Positions 10,737-20,038 of a DNA stretch of 51,652 nucleotides are shown one piece after another; within the stretch, counting starts at the first letter, position 1; each line of letters starts with the position of its first letter. The stretch covers positions 1-51,652 of the forward strand of contig JALQPE010000866.1 in assembly GCA_030407315.1 (NCBI GenBank). The letters are read 5' to 3'. Source of the DNA: Asparagopsis taxiformis. Its lineage: Eukaryota; Rhodophyta; Florideophyceae; Bonnemaisoniales; Bonnemaisoniaceae. Below the pieces are notes generated by a model. The model searched no databases, was not told where the DNA came from, and was given only the letters and a program-made list of their open reading frames with translations. The translations under genes were made by a program, and so were the position numbers.

Positions 10737-11459
10737 ATGACCGCCTTCATTGTGCCACCGCCGTTGTCTACTCCGCCATTGCGCAAAGCGCGCACGAAAA
10801 AGCTCACATGCGCGACGCTCTCACTTGAACCCGCACGCGGACCGAACGCCCGTCGTCTTGCCCAATGGCTCGCCGCAGATTGGGATAACAAACCGCAGGC
10901 AATGGACAATCCACAATTCTGGGCGCATATCCATGTCTGTTTTCGCCCGTTACCATGGCAATTTCTGTCTGGATACTCGTTCTACACCGAATCTGCATAC
11001 GACTACAATCTCGGTGCACCATACAAAACGTCAGTTGTACTACTTATCCCGGCTGAAAATGGAGATATCCAACTGGCGTCGTTTAAAGTACAGGATCCCG
11101 ACGAGTACTGGCTTGGATCGCATGAACCTTCCTTGTTGGAGTCGCTTTCGCCGGACCAATTAGTGCTTATGGACGAGGCTTGCAACACTGTTTATACGTA
11201 TCATGAGGACAAGCAGCTCTATACAGCCTGTGTGCGACAAGGTAAAAACTGCATTATTAGAAGAGGTGGCGTTGAACGCGAGACTTATCTCGAATCTACC
11301 ATCGAGCTCACAGCGGACACTTATTCCGCGTGGGATCTCGGCAGGGATTTGGAAACAGATGAACGAGTCTGGGGCACAGCTGCAGGGCCGTTTGTTTTTG
11401 CGCCCTTGTCAAGACTGGATCATCTCGTTCCTGATGAACCCGATGGCGCTGCTTCATAA
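10737..11459 (+). CDS. CpcT/CpeT-family phycobiliprotein lyase, 240 aa
   Basis: Residues 36-240 match the CpcT/CpeT lyase family, which attaches bilins to phycobiliprotein beta subunits. Recognisable blocks are ARRLAQWLAADW, HIHVCFRPLP (64-73), SFYTESAYDY (81-90), GKNCIIRR, TYLESTIE (183-190) and GRDLETDERVWGTAAGPF (202-219). The N-terminal 35 residues (MTAFIVPPPLSTPPLRKART onward) have Phe at position 4 and are basic and hydroxylated, as expected for a plastid transit peptide of red-lineage type, so the start is ATG 10737 and not an upstream ATG. Plant CRL proteins (chloroplast division and biogenesis) belong to the same fold, so a CRL-like role is the alternative. The gene is intronless. 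Confidence 0.85.
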   Translation: MTAFIVPPPLSTPPLRKARTKKLTCATLSLEPARGPNARRLAQWLAADWDNKPQAMDNPQFWAHIHVCFRPLPWQFLSGYSFYTESAYDYNLGAPYKTSVVLLIPAENGDIQLASFKVQDPDEYWLGSHEPSLLESLSPDQLVLMDEACNTVYTYHEDKQLYTACVRQGKNCIIRRGGVERETYLESTIELTADTYSAWDLGRDLETDERVWGTAAGPFVFAPLSRLDHLVPDEPDGAAS

Positions 11460-11553
11460 CGATTTTGGATAAAATGACTAAACCGATAATTGCTTCCATT
11501 AGATCTCTAACCAAGTTTTACAATTGTTGCACTGTTGTAATGTCGCGTTTTGC

Positions 11554-11927
11554 CTAATGGTGCGCCGCTTCGTGGTGAGCGCCTCCCTCCGCATGTTCGT
11601 CATGATGATGCTCCCATGGGTGAGAAAGTCCCTACGCGACAAGCGAATAATTTCCGAGTGTGAGAGTTGTACATTAGTAAACCAGTGGAAATGAAATGGC
11701 CGTAAATCGCGATCGATCCCTCACGCTCGGCCGATGCATTTTGACCCTTTGGGAGTTGAAACTTACAAGCATGTGCGGCAGATCTTGTTTGGCTCGGAAA
11801 AACACCCAAAGCCACATACCCACCCCACAAAATAGCTGGCTCTCGAATGCCATGCTTTCGGCGTCGGCGGTACAAAACCACCGTACGGCTTTCCTGGTTG
11901 CGGATACTTCTCGGCGGGGCCTCCCAT
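11554..11927 (-). CDS. NDUFB2: Complex I NDUFB2/AGGG-like subunit, two exons, one-base frame break
   Basis: This is a small accessory subunit of mitochondrial NADH dehydrogenase, reconstructed by eye. Exon 1 is 11767-11927 (ATG at 11925-11927, MGGPAEKYPQPGKPYGG, then TPKAWHSRASYFVG), the intron is 11632-11766 (GTAAGT ... TAG) and exon 2 is 11554-11631, ending in HPWEHHHDEH ... HH and stop. The parts match the plant family pattern TPK-x-WH ... MWFW ... RAKQD ... HPW. MWLWVFFRAKQD, however, is in a different frame from the N-terminal block. The joined exons are 239 nt, one short of a multiple of three. The break falls at a G-rich run near 11810-11822. It may be an assembly indel or a real mutation. 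Confidence 0.7.
11632..11766 (-). other. Intron of the NDUFB2-like gene
   Basis: It begins GTAAGT and ends TAG on the minus strand, is 135 nt long and is phase 0. It joins ...PHML to GLSHPWEHH, as the family alignment requires. Confidence 0.65.
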
Positions 11928-12301
11928 CTCTGCGCTGCGGTCCAAGATGAGTGTTGAAATTGGCGACGGATTGGTATCCCGAAAGTAGTGGTACTGCCAG
12001 TCAACTCTACGCGCAAAAATGGGGAGAAAGATTCGGATTGCGATTGGATGAAAATATATTGCTTTTTGGAAAATAATTAGGCGTAGCTGTTGACAGGGCC
12101 TGTCATTCGCTCGTGGCAAAAGTTGGTATCTTTACAGATTCACAAAACTTTCAACTGAGTCTATCATCTTCTTCAGTTCATCTCTAAACTTCTCCACCTT
12201 TCGAATGCCGTTGTCTTGGGCTCGAGCAATTTTACAAGTTTAATCAAGAAGACAGATTACATTCGAGACTTACATGTATTTGACCTATTCTATCACGCCC
12301 G
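11928..12301. other. Intergenic region
   Basis: I see no gene. It lies between two minus-strand genes with predicted mitochondrial products. Confidence 0.55.
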
Positions 12302-13171
12302 TCACTTATTCGAGAACTTTGGTTTTCTTTTGTCAATAAAAGCTTTCATGCCTTCCTTTTGATCATCCAACGCAAACGTTGACTGAAACGCACGCCGTTC
12401 AAACAACAACCCCTGTGACAAACTAGCCTCAAACGCAGCATTCACGCATTCCTTGGCAGCAGTCACAACAGGAACGGAATGCTTAGCAATCACTGCCGCT
12501 ACATCCTTCGCCTCCTTCAATGCCTCACCCTTCCTCGCCACTCTTGTAACCAGTCCAGCACTCTCCGCCTCTTCAGCATTCATTTGTCTTCCAGTTAAAA
12601 TCATCTCCATAGCCTTCGCCTTTCCAACGGCACGCACAAGTCTTTGAGTGCCACCGGAAGCCGGAATAGTGCCCAATTGAACCTCTGGCTGACCGAACAT
12701 GGCATCCTCAGCGGCGATGAGAACATCAGCTGCCATTGCGAGTTCGCAGCCGCCCCCGAGAGCGAAACCGCTCACAGCGGCCACGACTGGTTTTCTGGTG
12801 GCAGCAATACGGTCAATCCACGCGCCAGCATCTCGCTTGAATCGGTGCGTGTTGAAGTTGTGCGATGCCAATTCTTCGATGTCATTTCCTGCGGCGAACA
12901 CGCGATCTCCACCGGTGACTACAATGACGTTCACGGATGGGTCTTCGTCGAATCCCTCCACGGCCTGAACGATTTCCGACACGGTTTGCTCGTTGAGCGC
13001 GTTCAGTTCACGCGGTCGATGTATCTCCACTACGCCGATCTTCTCCTCGTTTGATGCCGTTATGTGATCAAATTGGCGCGAGGAAATTGGCACCGCTGCG
13101 GCTGCATCGCAAAAGTGTCTGACGCGCAGCAATCGATTGGCTGCAATTGATGAGATTGTGCGCAGCATCAT
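12302..13171 (-). CDS. ECHS1: Enoyl-CoA hydratase, mitochondrial, 289 aa
   Basis: This crotonase-fold protein should hydrate 2-enoyl-CoA in fatty-acid or branched-chain amino-acid oxidation. The first 25 residues (MMLRTISSIAANRLLRVRHF) are Arg-rich and amphipathic, as in a mitochondrial presequence. The CoA-binding and oxyanion blocks are present: RPRELNALN, FAAGNDIEEL, SGFALGGGCE and QPEVQLGTIP, then GGTQRLVRAVGKAKAMEMIL. The two catalytic glutamates fall at about E143 (GGGCE) and E163 (QPE), so activity as a hydratase is expected. Asn replaces the usual Ala in FAAGADI. The length fits the family and the gene is intronless. Two adjacent ATGs start the frame; the first is used. Confidence 0.92.
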   Translation of the reverse strand: MMLRTISSIAANRLLRVRHFCDAAAAVPISSRQFDHITASNEEKIGVVEIHRPRELNALNEQTVSEIVQAVEGFDEDPSVNVIVVTGGDRVFAAGNDIEELASHNFNTHRFKRDAGAWIDRIAATRKPVVAAVSGFALGGGCELAMAADVLIAAEDAMFGQPEVQLGTIPASGGTQRLVRAVGKAKAMEMILTGRQMNAEEAESAGLVTRVARKGEALKEAKDVAAVIAKHSVPVVTAAKECVNAAFEASLSQGLLFERRAFQSTFALDDQKEGMKAFIDKRKPKFSNK

Positions 13172-13720
13172 GCGGATCTGGGCTGGGCAGCGCGATTCGG
13201 TGGTGAGGCAAGCAGTCGCATTATGAAAAGGAGACTTTGAAATTAGCTGATCTATTTCGAAATAAATTTTCGGGCCGTTTTTTTGTCATCCAATCATATT
13301 CTGCTATGTCATCCTTAACAACAAGGATTCTCTTCAACTCGGTTCAATCACCATCTGCTCATGTCTGTCAGAATAATCGAAGCTTTTTATTGAGGCTCCT
13401 TTATCGTGCGTCTATGGAGAGAGTCGCTTTTCATTTCCCACACCCCTTTTCTTGCAGATAACAATTCGCAGTGCGATGAAAGCGAACATCAGAATACGCT
13501 GTACTCAATTCTCTACGCTGCCTTCACTGCGACAAAAGAGAGTGTTTAAATCAATCATTCCTCACATTGTCGAAAGAGACCGATGTACATTGGAAACATT
13601 TGAGTCATAATATCCCATTCAGCTAGAACACATATCTTATGCTATGATTCTTACTTATTCCTCTTCTCTGAGCTGAATTGTTACGTTTCATACATCGTGT
13701 ATAGCGCTCATTGACTTGAA
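13172..13720. other. Intergenic region
   Basis: No gene is supported here. It separates two minus-strand genes. Confidence 0.55.
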
Positions 13721-14209
13721 TCAAGAGCTATCCTTGTTGCTTTTGGAAGAACCGCCCTTCTTCCGAACAGAAGTATGAGTTTTATAAGACCTTCCTCTAG
13801 CAGCCGGAGATGAAATGTTTACCGACGCTTGTTGAGGAATGGTCGAACCACGTATCTTTCCTGAAGAAGTTCCTGTAGATGTCAAGTGCGGATCAACGGC
13901 AAGATGGTCAACAGGGAGATTGGCGTCTCTGTTGTCAGAATCATTTCTTGGATGAGTGGACGGACGAGCGGGGTCCATATGTTCAGAGGGATTAGTGAAC
14001 TCACGTTTACCTTCTATCTTGTCGGAAGAAATCGAGGGCCTGTGGGTTGAAGCTCCTTCGCCTCGAAATGCTGCGGAAGGGGGGAGAGACATAGAGGGCC
14101 TATTGGCAGCGGGGGTGGCCTTGATCGTGTCGCTTTCTTTGATGCGCGTTGCTGCCGTTTGTGGAGTTTGGTGTGGTTGGGAGGTGTTTGACTGGTTTGG
14201 ATTAGACAT
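13721..14209 (-). CDS. Disordered protein, RGSTIP family member A, 162 aa
   Basis: I know no described family. The protein is Ser/Pro/Thr/Asn-rich without hydrophobic core or signal, so probably disordered. Two segments recur in the protein encoded at 15470-15925. One is PPSAAFRGEGAS at residues 43-54. The other is RGSTIP followed after eight residues by SPAAR (120-138), just before a basic C-terminal tail (VRKKGGSSKSNK). The order and spacing of the two segments are similar in both proteins, so they are likely paralogues. The gene is intronless with its start at ATG 14207-14209, and it is transcribed away from its partner. Confidence 0.6.
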   Translation of the reverse strand: MSNPNQSNTSQPHQTPQTAATRIKESDTIKATPAANRPSMSLPPSAAFRGEGASTHRPSISSDKIEGKREFTNPSEHMDPARPSTHPRNDSDNRDANLPVDHLAVDPHLTSTGTSSGKIRGSTIPQQASVNISSPAARGRSYKTHTSVRKKGGSSKSNKDSS

Positions 14210-15469
14210 GTTTGAAAGTAGTGAATGCGCAGGTAGGTTTGGTCAGGTTTTGGAGGAATGGTGGATAGGGATGGGTGTCAATGAGAGGGCTATTTCTAGG
14301 AAAATGAGAGTGGGTGTTTCTTGCATTTGCACATCTTCTTACAGACGGGAATCGAGTAGAATCTGAGGATGACATGTGGTATTGCAGGAGTTGTGTTGTA
14401 TTGGATAGAAATGATTGAAATTGAAATTCAAGATACTCAACTGCAAGCAATTATAGCTGGTGAGATTGGGAAGATGGAGGTTTCTACACCTGAAAGCAAC
14501 GCATTATGAATCTGATATACAGGAGAGTATGACGTTTTTCTATGACGACGCAGGCCGCTGGGCTTTGTACCAATGTTGCTCTTTTGTTTCCTAAATCAAT
14601 GATATGTTTTTGTGGTGGCTTTCCGGAAGAAGAATGCGGATAGCCAGACAACTCTGAGAGTTGCATCCCTTTTCCAAGTACAGTTGTATTGCGCACACAG
14701 CAAATGTGAGGCGAGAATAAGCTAGAATTGTTTTTCGACGAACAACGATGTGTATATCGATGGATAGATACATGAATTCGAATTTATCGTCATGACAGAT
14801 GGCTGGCTGATGGAATTGTGCGCACATATAATGCTAGAAACAATCGGGTCATCTCTATAGGAACAAACACCTTCTTACAGTGCCAAGTGCACTCAAGGAC
14901 GCAGCATGACTCGACGTGGTAACATGTCTCATACATGACGTCTGTCGCGTTCTCAATGGTGTAATAAAGTGAGCACGCAATGATCGGAGCCAACTCCGGC
15001 GCGCAGCACTGACGCAAGGTGGAGATGGCGCGCAGCGATTTCGACGTCTACCTCGCCTTGCTGTCCAACAGAGCTCGATCCATGATATAACGTGTTGGAG
15101 GTGGGGAATTTACTCTGATGTCAGCTTCATTGTTACCGTAATTGGATGAATTGAGAAGAAAGCAGATCAATTGTTGGGATGTAGTTGCACAAAAGTGGGA
15201 AAGCATTGAAAAAAATAGAATTTCAATTTCAACTTTCACAAAAGTGTGTCCTTGTTGCACTCATGAGTGGAATCGGAAACGAAACCAGCGATAGGGAATT
15301 ATCCAAATCGCCTCCTCTTCCTGTCATCATGCATGGCAAGCATCCTCACGGGAGTAGGCGCGCTGCAAGTTGATGGCACCGGTGCACGTTTCATAAACAC
15401 TATAACCTCACAGCGCTTTCCTCCGCACTCGCCAACAGCCCGACGCCCAACACCATCACCGCCTGCATC
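14210..15469. other. Region between the two RGSTIP-family genes
   Basis: This 1.26-kb divergent intergenic region should hold both promoters. It also contains a minus-strand frame from about 15260 down to 14790 with one in-frame TAG near 15048. Its distal 75 codons (14790-15017) are unusually Cys-rich (CCAPELAPIIACSLYY, CCVLECTWHCKK). It may be a gene fragment or chance. Confidence 0.4.
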
Positions 15470-15925
15470 ATGAGTCAGCAACCGACCAGTACCGCGCCGA
15501 CCAAGACCTACATTCAGGAGCCATATCCAACGCCGCCCGTGATCGACCCGCACGTCACTCGTTTGCCGGCTGCAGCGCGCACGCCTGGCGCACCGCTCGA
15601 CCCGAGTGCCGTCTTCCGCGGCCAGAGCGGCGCCTCCAAGCCGCACAGAACGCCACACCAACTCGAGTCGCCTAGTCCGCACACGCCCGGCACGCCCTAC
15701 CAAGCCGACTCGTACGCGCCGCAACCCACCCACCCCGAGCAGCCGTCATATCCGCGCCCCAACGCCCAAAATGATCCCTCCAAAGTCACCGACACTATGC
15801 CGCCGGGCAGAGGTTCTACCATTCCTCGAACTAACAACCATCAAATATTCTCTCCCGCTGCTCGCACAAATGGTGCTCGTTCATTGCCTTTCAACAAGCC
15901 TAGGGCACCTAATTCAAAATTCTAA
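15470..15925 (+). CDS. Disordered protein, RGSTIP family member B, 151 aa
   Basis: This is a Pro/Thr/Ser-rich protein, probably disordered, with no signal or membrane segment. It shares two blocks with the protein encoded at 13721-14209: DPSAVFRGQSGAS at residues 44-56, and GRGSTIP (113-119) followed after eight residues by SPAAR (128-132), ahead of a basic C-terminus. The middle is a run of PHTPGTPYQ-like and PEQPSYPRP-like sequence. It is intronless, starting at ATG 15470. The function is unknown. The conserved blocks in otherwise diverged disorder look like short binding motifs. Confidence 0.6.
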   Translation: MSQQPTSTAPTKTYIQEPYPTPPVIDPHVTRLPAAARTPGAPLDPSAVFRGQSGASKPHRTPHQLESPSPHTPGTPYQADSYAPQPTHPEQPSYPRPNAQNDPSKVTDTMPPGRGSTIPRTNNHQIFSPAARTNGARSLPFNKPRAPNSKF

Positions 15926-16206
15926 ACTAATGTCACTCTTTTAGATATCATCTCATGCCTCGTCTAGAACCAGACTGTTTTGCAGTGAAGGAAAGTAAAG
16001 CACACCCTCTCACTCAGTAAATTCATGTCTTATGCTCCTGCTTTACAGTTTGTCCTTGAAAAGGGATCAATTTCACGCATCATTTTTTTCTAGACCATGA
16101 CAAGGTCGCGTTGGAATGTTTCCCCCGACAGCTTGGTCTATTTCACAATTGCACCTCCCTCCTCGCACACCAACCCAGCTTGCGTCAACAGCCACCTGCC
16201 CTCGCC

Positions 16207-16844
16207 ATGGACCCTCGCCCAGAAAATTTACCCGTGCCACAGAAGCGAAAGCGTCCAGACGAACAAACCCAGCTAACCGCTCCTGATGCAGCCTCAGCCG
16301 CTGCCCCAATCGATCCTACCGATGATCCAACAATCTGTACGTTTCCATCACCTCGCTCATTTCTACCGCGTTTCTCTGCGCTGTCATCTAACAACAATGT
16401 TTTCGGCGTACAGACCGCTTCCAAAGGAGACTCCCAATGCGCCCGCATTCGACAAAGAGAGACATTTTTGTGACCAGGTCCGCAAAGTTCAAGGCAATGA
16501 GATCAAGAGCTTTGGTATTGTTGGACAAAAACTCACAACCTGTCAAATTACACGCAATGGGTGCCGCGATTACCCGCTGCTGCGACTTGGCACTGGCTGT
16601 CCAGGCGTACGCTGACGGCCAGGTAGATCTAGATATACAAACAGCCACCGTTGAAGTGTACGATGAATTTGAGCCACTAGTGGAGGTAAGATGCTTGCAA
16701 TTGTTCGTTCTATGTGCTGTTGTTTCTCATCTCTCACACGCATTTCTCTGCTTTACCAATTATCAGGGATATCCAACAGTAACGAAAACGAGGAGCAAGT
16801 CAGCAATTTATATTTCGATGACGAAGACGAGCGAATATGTCTAA
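16207..16844 (+). CDS. POP7: RNase P/MRP subunit Pop7/Rpp20-like (Alba domain), 159 aa, three exons
   Basis: The exons are 16207-16336, 16414-16685 and 16767-16844. Introns of 77 and 81 nt begin GTACGT and GTAAGA and end CAG. The spliced product has a basic, disordered N-terminus (PQKRKRPDEQT) and an Alba domain: DIFVTRSAKFKAMRSRALVL, HAMGAAITRCCDLALAVQAY, IQTATVEVYDEF, and a final KSAIYISMTK strand. The GAAI-x-RC helix and the N/KSAIxI end match human Rpp20 better than Rpp25 or archaeal Alba. The protein should pair with an Rpp25/Pop6-like partner to bind the P3 arm of RNase P/MRP RNA in the nucleolus. The frames join exactly at both junctions, which supports the splicing model. Confidence 0.78.
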
Positions 16845-17402
16845 GAATATAACTGCTTTGTCGTCTTTCGATCTACCGTTAATTCAGCGAATGCATTTGT
16901 AGCGAGCAGTCGTATAGCAGGAACGGCAATTCTATCGCAGCGTTTGGTAGCATTGTCAATGTTGTGACATGGCCTAGTAAAATTGTGCACGATGATTGGA
17001 ACGTACCAAGGAGCTAAATGACGAGTGTGAGCTAACCAAACTTCAACGATGGCGCCTCCACTTTGCTCTCCCTACGCATGATGCCTTGATGTGACAATAG
17101 CCCAGCAAAGAAACCAATTAGTAGTGCCATGTGGCTGTCTTGGCAGGCCGCAACGCAGAGATCGCTCAAAAGCGTTTGCTGTACATACGTGGAATGATTT
17201 GTCATGTGTTCATATTTTGAAATTTCAAGTAGCGCTGAGCAGCTAAGAAGCTGTCGGCATCCACTCGCCCGTGTCGTCACAACCCGTGCAATTGCACGCG
17301 TGCTCAAACTATTTCGCGTCATGCACGCATACCGTCTTTCAACTTGACGCAACAGTTGGCTCGCATCGTGCAACGAACCGCTCCTGAATTTCTCCGTCCA
17401 TA
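16845..17402. other. Intergenic region
   Basis: No gene is supported. The right part should hold the promoter of the APC15-like gene. Confidence 0.5.
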
Positions 17403-17816
17403 ATGTCGACGTGGATCCCGCCAGCAATTCCCCCAGTGCTCGAGCCGTTGTGGCTGCCGCTCGGTCACTCGGACGTTTCTATCACACCGCATGCCGTATC
17501 AGCTCTGGAAGCTGCTCTTGACAAGAGTCGCGAGGAAGTGCGTAAGACAGCGGCGCCCATACCGATAGGGGTAATGGAGCAAGCGCTTCAATCTGCCGAT
17601 AATGCGCCGACGCAAATTGTGCCCTCCGACGAGGTTGTCGACGATGGAATGGAAATCGACGAGGATATTGACAATGATGAAATGTTGAGTGACGGTCAAA
17701 GCGGGGACGGCGAATTTGGAACTGTTGGTAGTGCTAGTCTACATAGTGACGAACATGTCGGTGATGACGACAGCGACGATGATGATGATTTGGATGACCT
17801 TGGCGCTTATCTCTAG
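17403..17816 (+). CDS. ANAPC15: APC15/Mnd2-like anaphase-promoting complex subunit, 137 aa
   Basis: The N-terminus MSTWIPPAIPPVLEPLWLPL follows the pattern of animal APC15 (MST-x2-P-x2-P-x-V-x2-LW). A helix of similar length comes next, then the short PIG motif (APIPIG). The rest is a long acidic tail (runs of Asp to residue 130), again as in APC15. APC15 sits on the APC/C platform and promotes Cdc20 turnover during checkpoint signalling. The length is close to that of human APC15. The match rests on short motifs and an acidic tail, so a different acidic nuclear protein is possible. It is intronless; the ATG at 17403 starts directly with the conserved block. Confidence 0.6.
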   Translation: MSTWIPPAIPPVLEPLWLPLGHSDVSITPHAVSALEAALDKSREEVRKTAAPIPIGVMEQALQSADNAPTQIVPSDEVVDDGMEIDEDIDNDEMLSDGQSGDGEFGTVGSASLHSDEHVGDDDSDDDDDLDDLGAYL

Positions 17817-18334
17817 TTTACACGGATGGGTAACTGTTTTATAAAGCGGAGAGTTGGAGCACATCTGGCACCCGTTGCGATATAAATACAGCTGTGAAAC
17901 ACACGTTACCAAGCCGAGACGTCGGTTATGCTAGCAACCATCGAAGCGGATTTGGTTGTGCGATGCAGGAATCAATTTGGTGCCGAGTGATTGCCACCCC
18001 TTTTTGCGATTGCTCTCGGCGTCCCAGGTTTCAATAAAATAAACGCAAGCGATTTGATACTTTTTAAAATATTTCTGATTGTGAAGATAATCTCGTGTGA
18101 ATCGCAAAGCTCGCAGATTGGACAGCTGTCCTTTTTTCGATCTCGACTACAGCTCGGAGCAATTGTTTGGCGAGAGTATCAACCGTTCATTACAATTGTG
18201 CTCCGTGTCTCCAATGCAATACTATCCCCTCAAACCTCACAGAGCAGCAATAATCCAAGCCTCCCGGCAGCAGCCCAACTCGTGTCAATCCGCCCGCTTC
18301 GACTCTCCGCACGCCGACCCAAACAAACCAAGCA
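17817..18334. other. Intergenic region
   Basis: It contains a perfect TATAAATA at 17881-17888. A 20-codon ORF starting at 17928 follows and could be an upstream ORF or a first exon. No other gene is evident. Confidence 0.45.
17881..17888 (+). promoter_or_regulatory. TATA box (TATAAATA)
   Basis: This perfect TATA consensus lies 447 nt upstream of ATG 18335. The distance would imply a long leader or a 5' intron for that gene. Confidence 0.35.
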
Positions 18335-18673
18335 ATGGCCGCACCAGCACTTACAGCCGCATCATCACTGGTCGTTCTCGCAGTTGGCGGCGCAGCCAAC
18401 CTCGTCGCCAAGCCGCTAGAATCTAGAACATGGCTGCCAGGCGGTGGTTTTGTGGGTCCAATTTCTAGGCGCGTACCAACCCCGGTAGATGCTCCCCCCG
18501 CATCCTCCCCAACATCTGGCAATGGTGTCGCGCCCAGTGGTAAGAAGATTCATCCCATTGGAGGCGCTACCGACAAGCCCTCCCCTCCAAGCCCGTTTGG
18601 ACGATTCCCCAAGCACAAGCCTACCAAGTTGCCAGGCCCTCCCAAGCCATATGTGCCCTCTGAGAGCCCCTGA
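18335..18673 (+). CDS. Small proline-rich hypothetical protein, 112 aa
   Basis: I do not recognise it. A hydrophobic N-terminus (residues 1-26, AAPALTAASSLVVLAVGGAA) could be a signal anchor or organelle-targeting segment. The remainder is Pro/Gly/Ser/Lys-rich (VPTPVDAPPASSP, KLPGPPKPYVPSESP) and probably disordered. It starts at the first ATG of the frame. Its reality rests on an uninterrupted frame with biased but plausible composition. Confidence 0.4.
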   Translation: MAAPALTAASSLVVLAVGGAANLVAKPLESRTWLPGGGFVGPISRRVPTPVDAPPASSPTSGNGVAPSGKKIHPIGGATDKPSPPSPFGRFPKHKPTKLPGPPKPYVPSESP

Positions 18674-19204
18674 TTTATCCCCTGACTGGCTAATAGTCGA
18701 GCGACTTACAATTTCGTTACTCTAGGATAGTGCCAATTCTTGCGTTGTCGTAAACACCTTGAGATTTAAACGTCTGCTCTTTCGTTATCTGATGTTCTCT
18801 ACGCTTGTCTAAGCTTTTGCTTTTGTATGGTTGTGTGTGCACAATTTACATCATTTGGTCCATTTCATTCACGCAGAAATTCATTGGTGAGATCGTAAGG
18901 CATTTCCAGATGCCACGTCTTTCATCACGGAGACAAAAAGTACTGCTACATTTCATTCTAAAAGTGATGCTGGATGATTGAAGACAGGATAGTTGACGCG
19001 ATTCATTTGCTGATGACAAAGACATCACAGAATGGAATCCTCAGGAAGCATACATTGAAATATACAAGTTTACAAAACATCTGCGACAATACATCCGAAA
19101 CAGAGCGAGCTATCGTCACATGCTCCTAACTGAGCTGCACTTGAGAGATGCAGATGTATAGAGCTGCAAGAAAATAGAGGTAAATATTAGGCACTACATA
19201 ACAA
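18674..19204. other. Intergenic region
   Basis: This is a convergent gap between a plus-strand and a minus-strand gene. I see nothing in it. Confidence 0.55.
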
Positions 19205-19737
19205 TCAGGCAGTGCGCGTCGTGCGATTTCGTCGTGATTCACGAGCTTCGATGTACTCTCCAATCGCACGCGCAGCGTCCTTGAATTCTTCATGGCACGG
19301 CTCCACATCAAGATTGGTCGGATTTGCCAATGCGTACATGGGAACTTCATACAGCGCTCCACGTTCGTCGAAGGTCGAAAGCAGGTTATTTCTCTTATTG
19401 GCCGGACGCAGTCCGGCCGCCTTTATTGTCTCGTCACAAAGCGATTCCTGCACAAGGGCAACGAATGGTTAGCATCGCGCGGCTCGTTCACAACAAATGA
19501 CACGATAGATAGTGCGATACGAACCGATTGTGCTTCGGCGGCAAAGCGCAAAGCCTGCCACATCTCTTGACGACCCTCGACACGAGTTTCCCAGAATTCA
19601 TTGCGCAAGCGCTCGAGCTGTTCCGACGTGAGCGCCGGCTCCAACTTCCATGGTTTGATGGGTTGAATGTGGCCGTCCCAGGCGTTGCTGTCGGCCTCTG
19701 CGGTGCGAGCAGCGGACTTGGAGCTGACGCAACCCAT
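19205..19737 (-). CDS. UBTD/DC-UbP N-terminal-domain protein, acylated N-terminus, 151 aa, two exons
   Basis: Exon 1 is 19525-19737 and exon 2 is 19205-19447; the 77-nt intron runs GTTCGT to CAG. The protein matches the N-terminal domain of UBTD1/2 (DC-UbP): KPWKLEPALTSEQLERLRNE, FWETRVEGRQEMWQAL, then DERGALYEVPMYALANPTNL. It ends about 30 residues later, without the ubiquitin-like domain that follows in UBTD1/2. The N-terminus MGCVSSK has Gly2 and Cys3, fitting N-myristoylation plus palmitoylation, so it is probably membrane-attached. Animal UBTD proteins bind E2 enzymes of the UBE2D family through this domain; the same is possible here. The exon joint restores the family alignment exactly. 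Confidence 0.78.
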
Positions 19738-20038
19738 GGCACGGACGCAGGGGCGTACGCTGTTCGAATTGATTACAAGGCAATTGCGCACTCAACTCGT
19801 GGCCGATGCGCAACGAAACCGATTTGTTGCGAGATGTTTACTGTAACGGAGCGAGCGTACCCTTGGGTGGAAGAAGAGCACTTCGTGGTCTTGGGACATG
19901 ATAGCCGCTGCATCTTTGAAACGTATATCAATATTCCTGTAAATTTAAAATAATTCACACATCATACACAGTCTCTGAAGATACACGTACATCTTTTACC
20001 TCCAGCTACTTAGCACAGCGCTAGACCTAATCCCCATC
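19738..20038. other. Intergenic region
   Basis: I see nothing in it. It separates two minus-strand genes. Confidence 0.5.
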
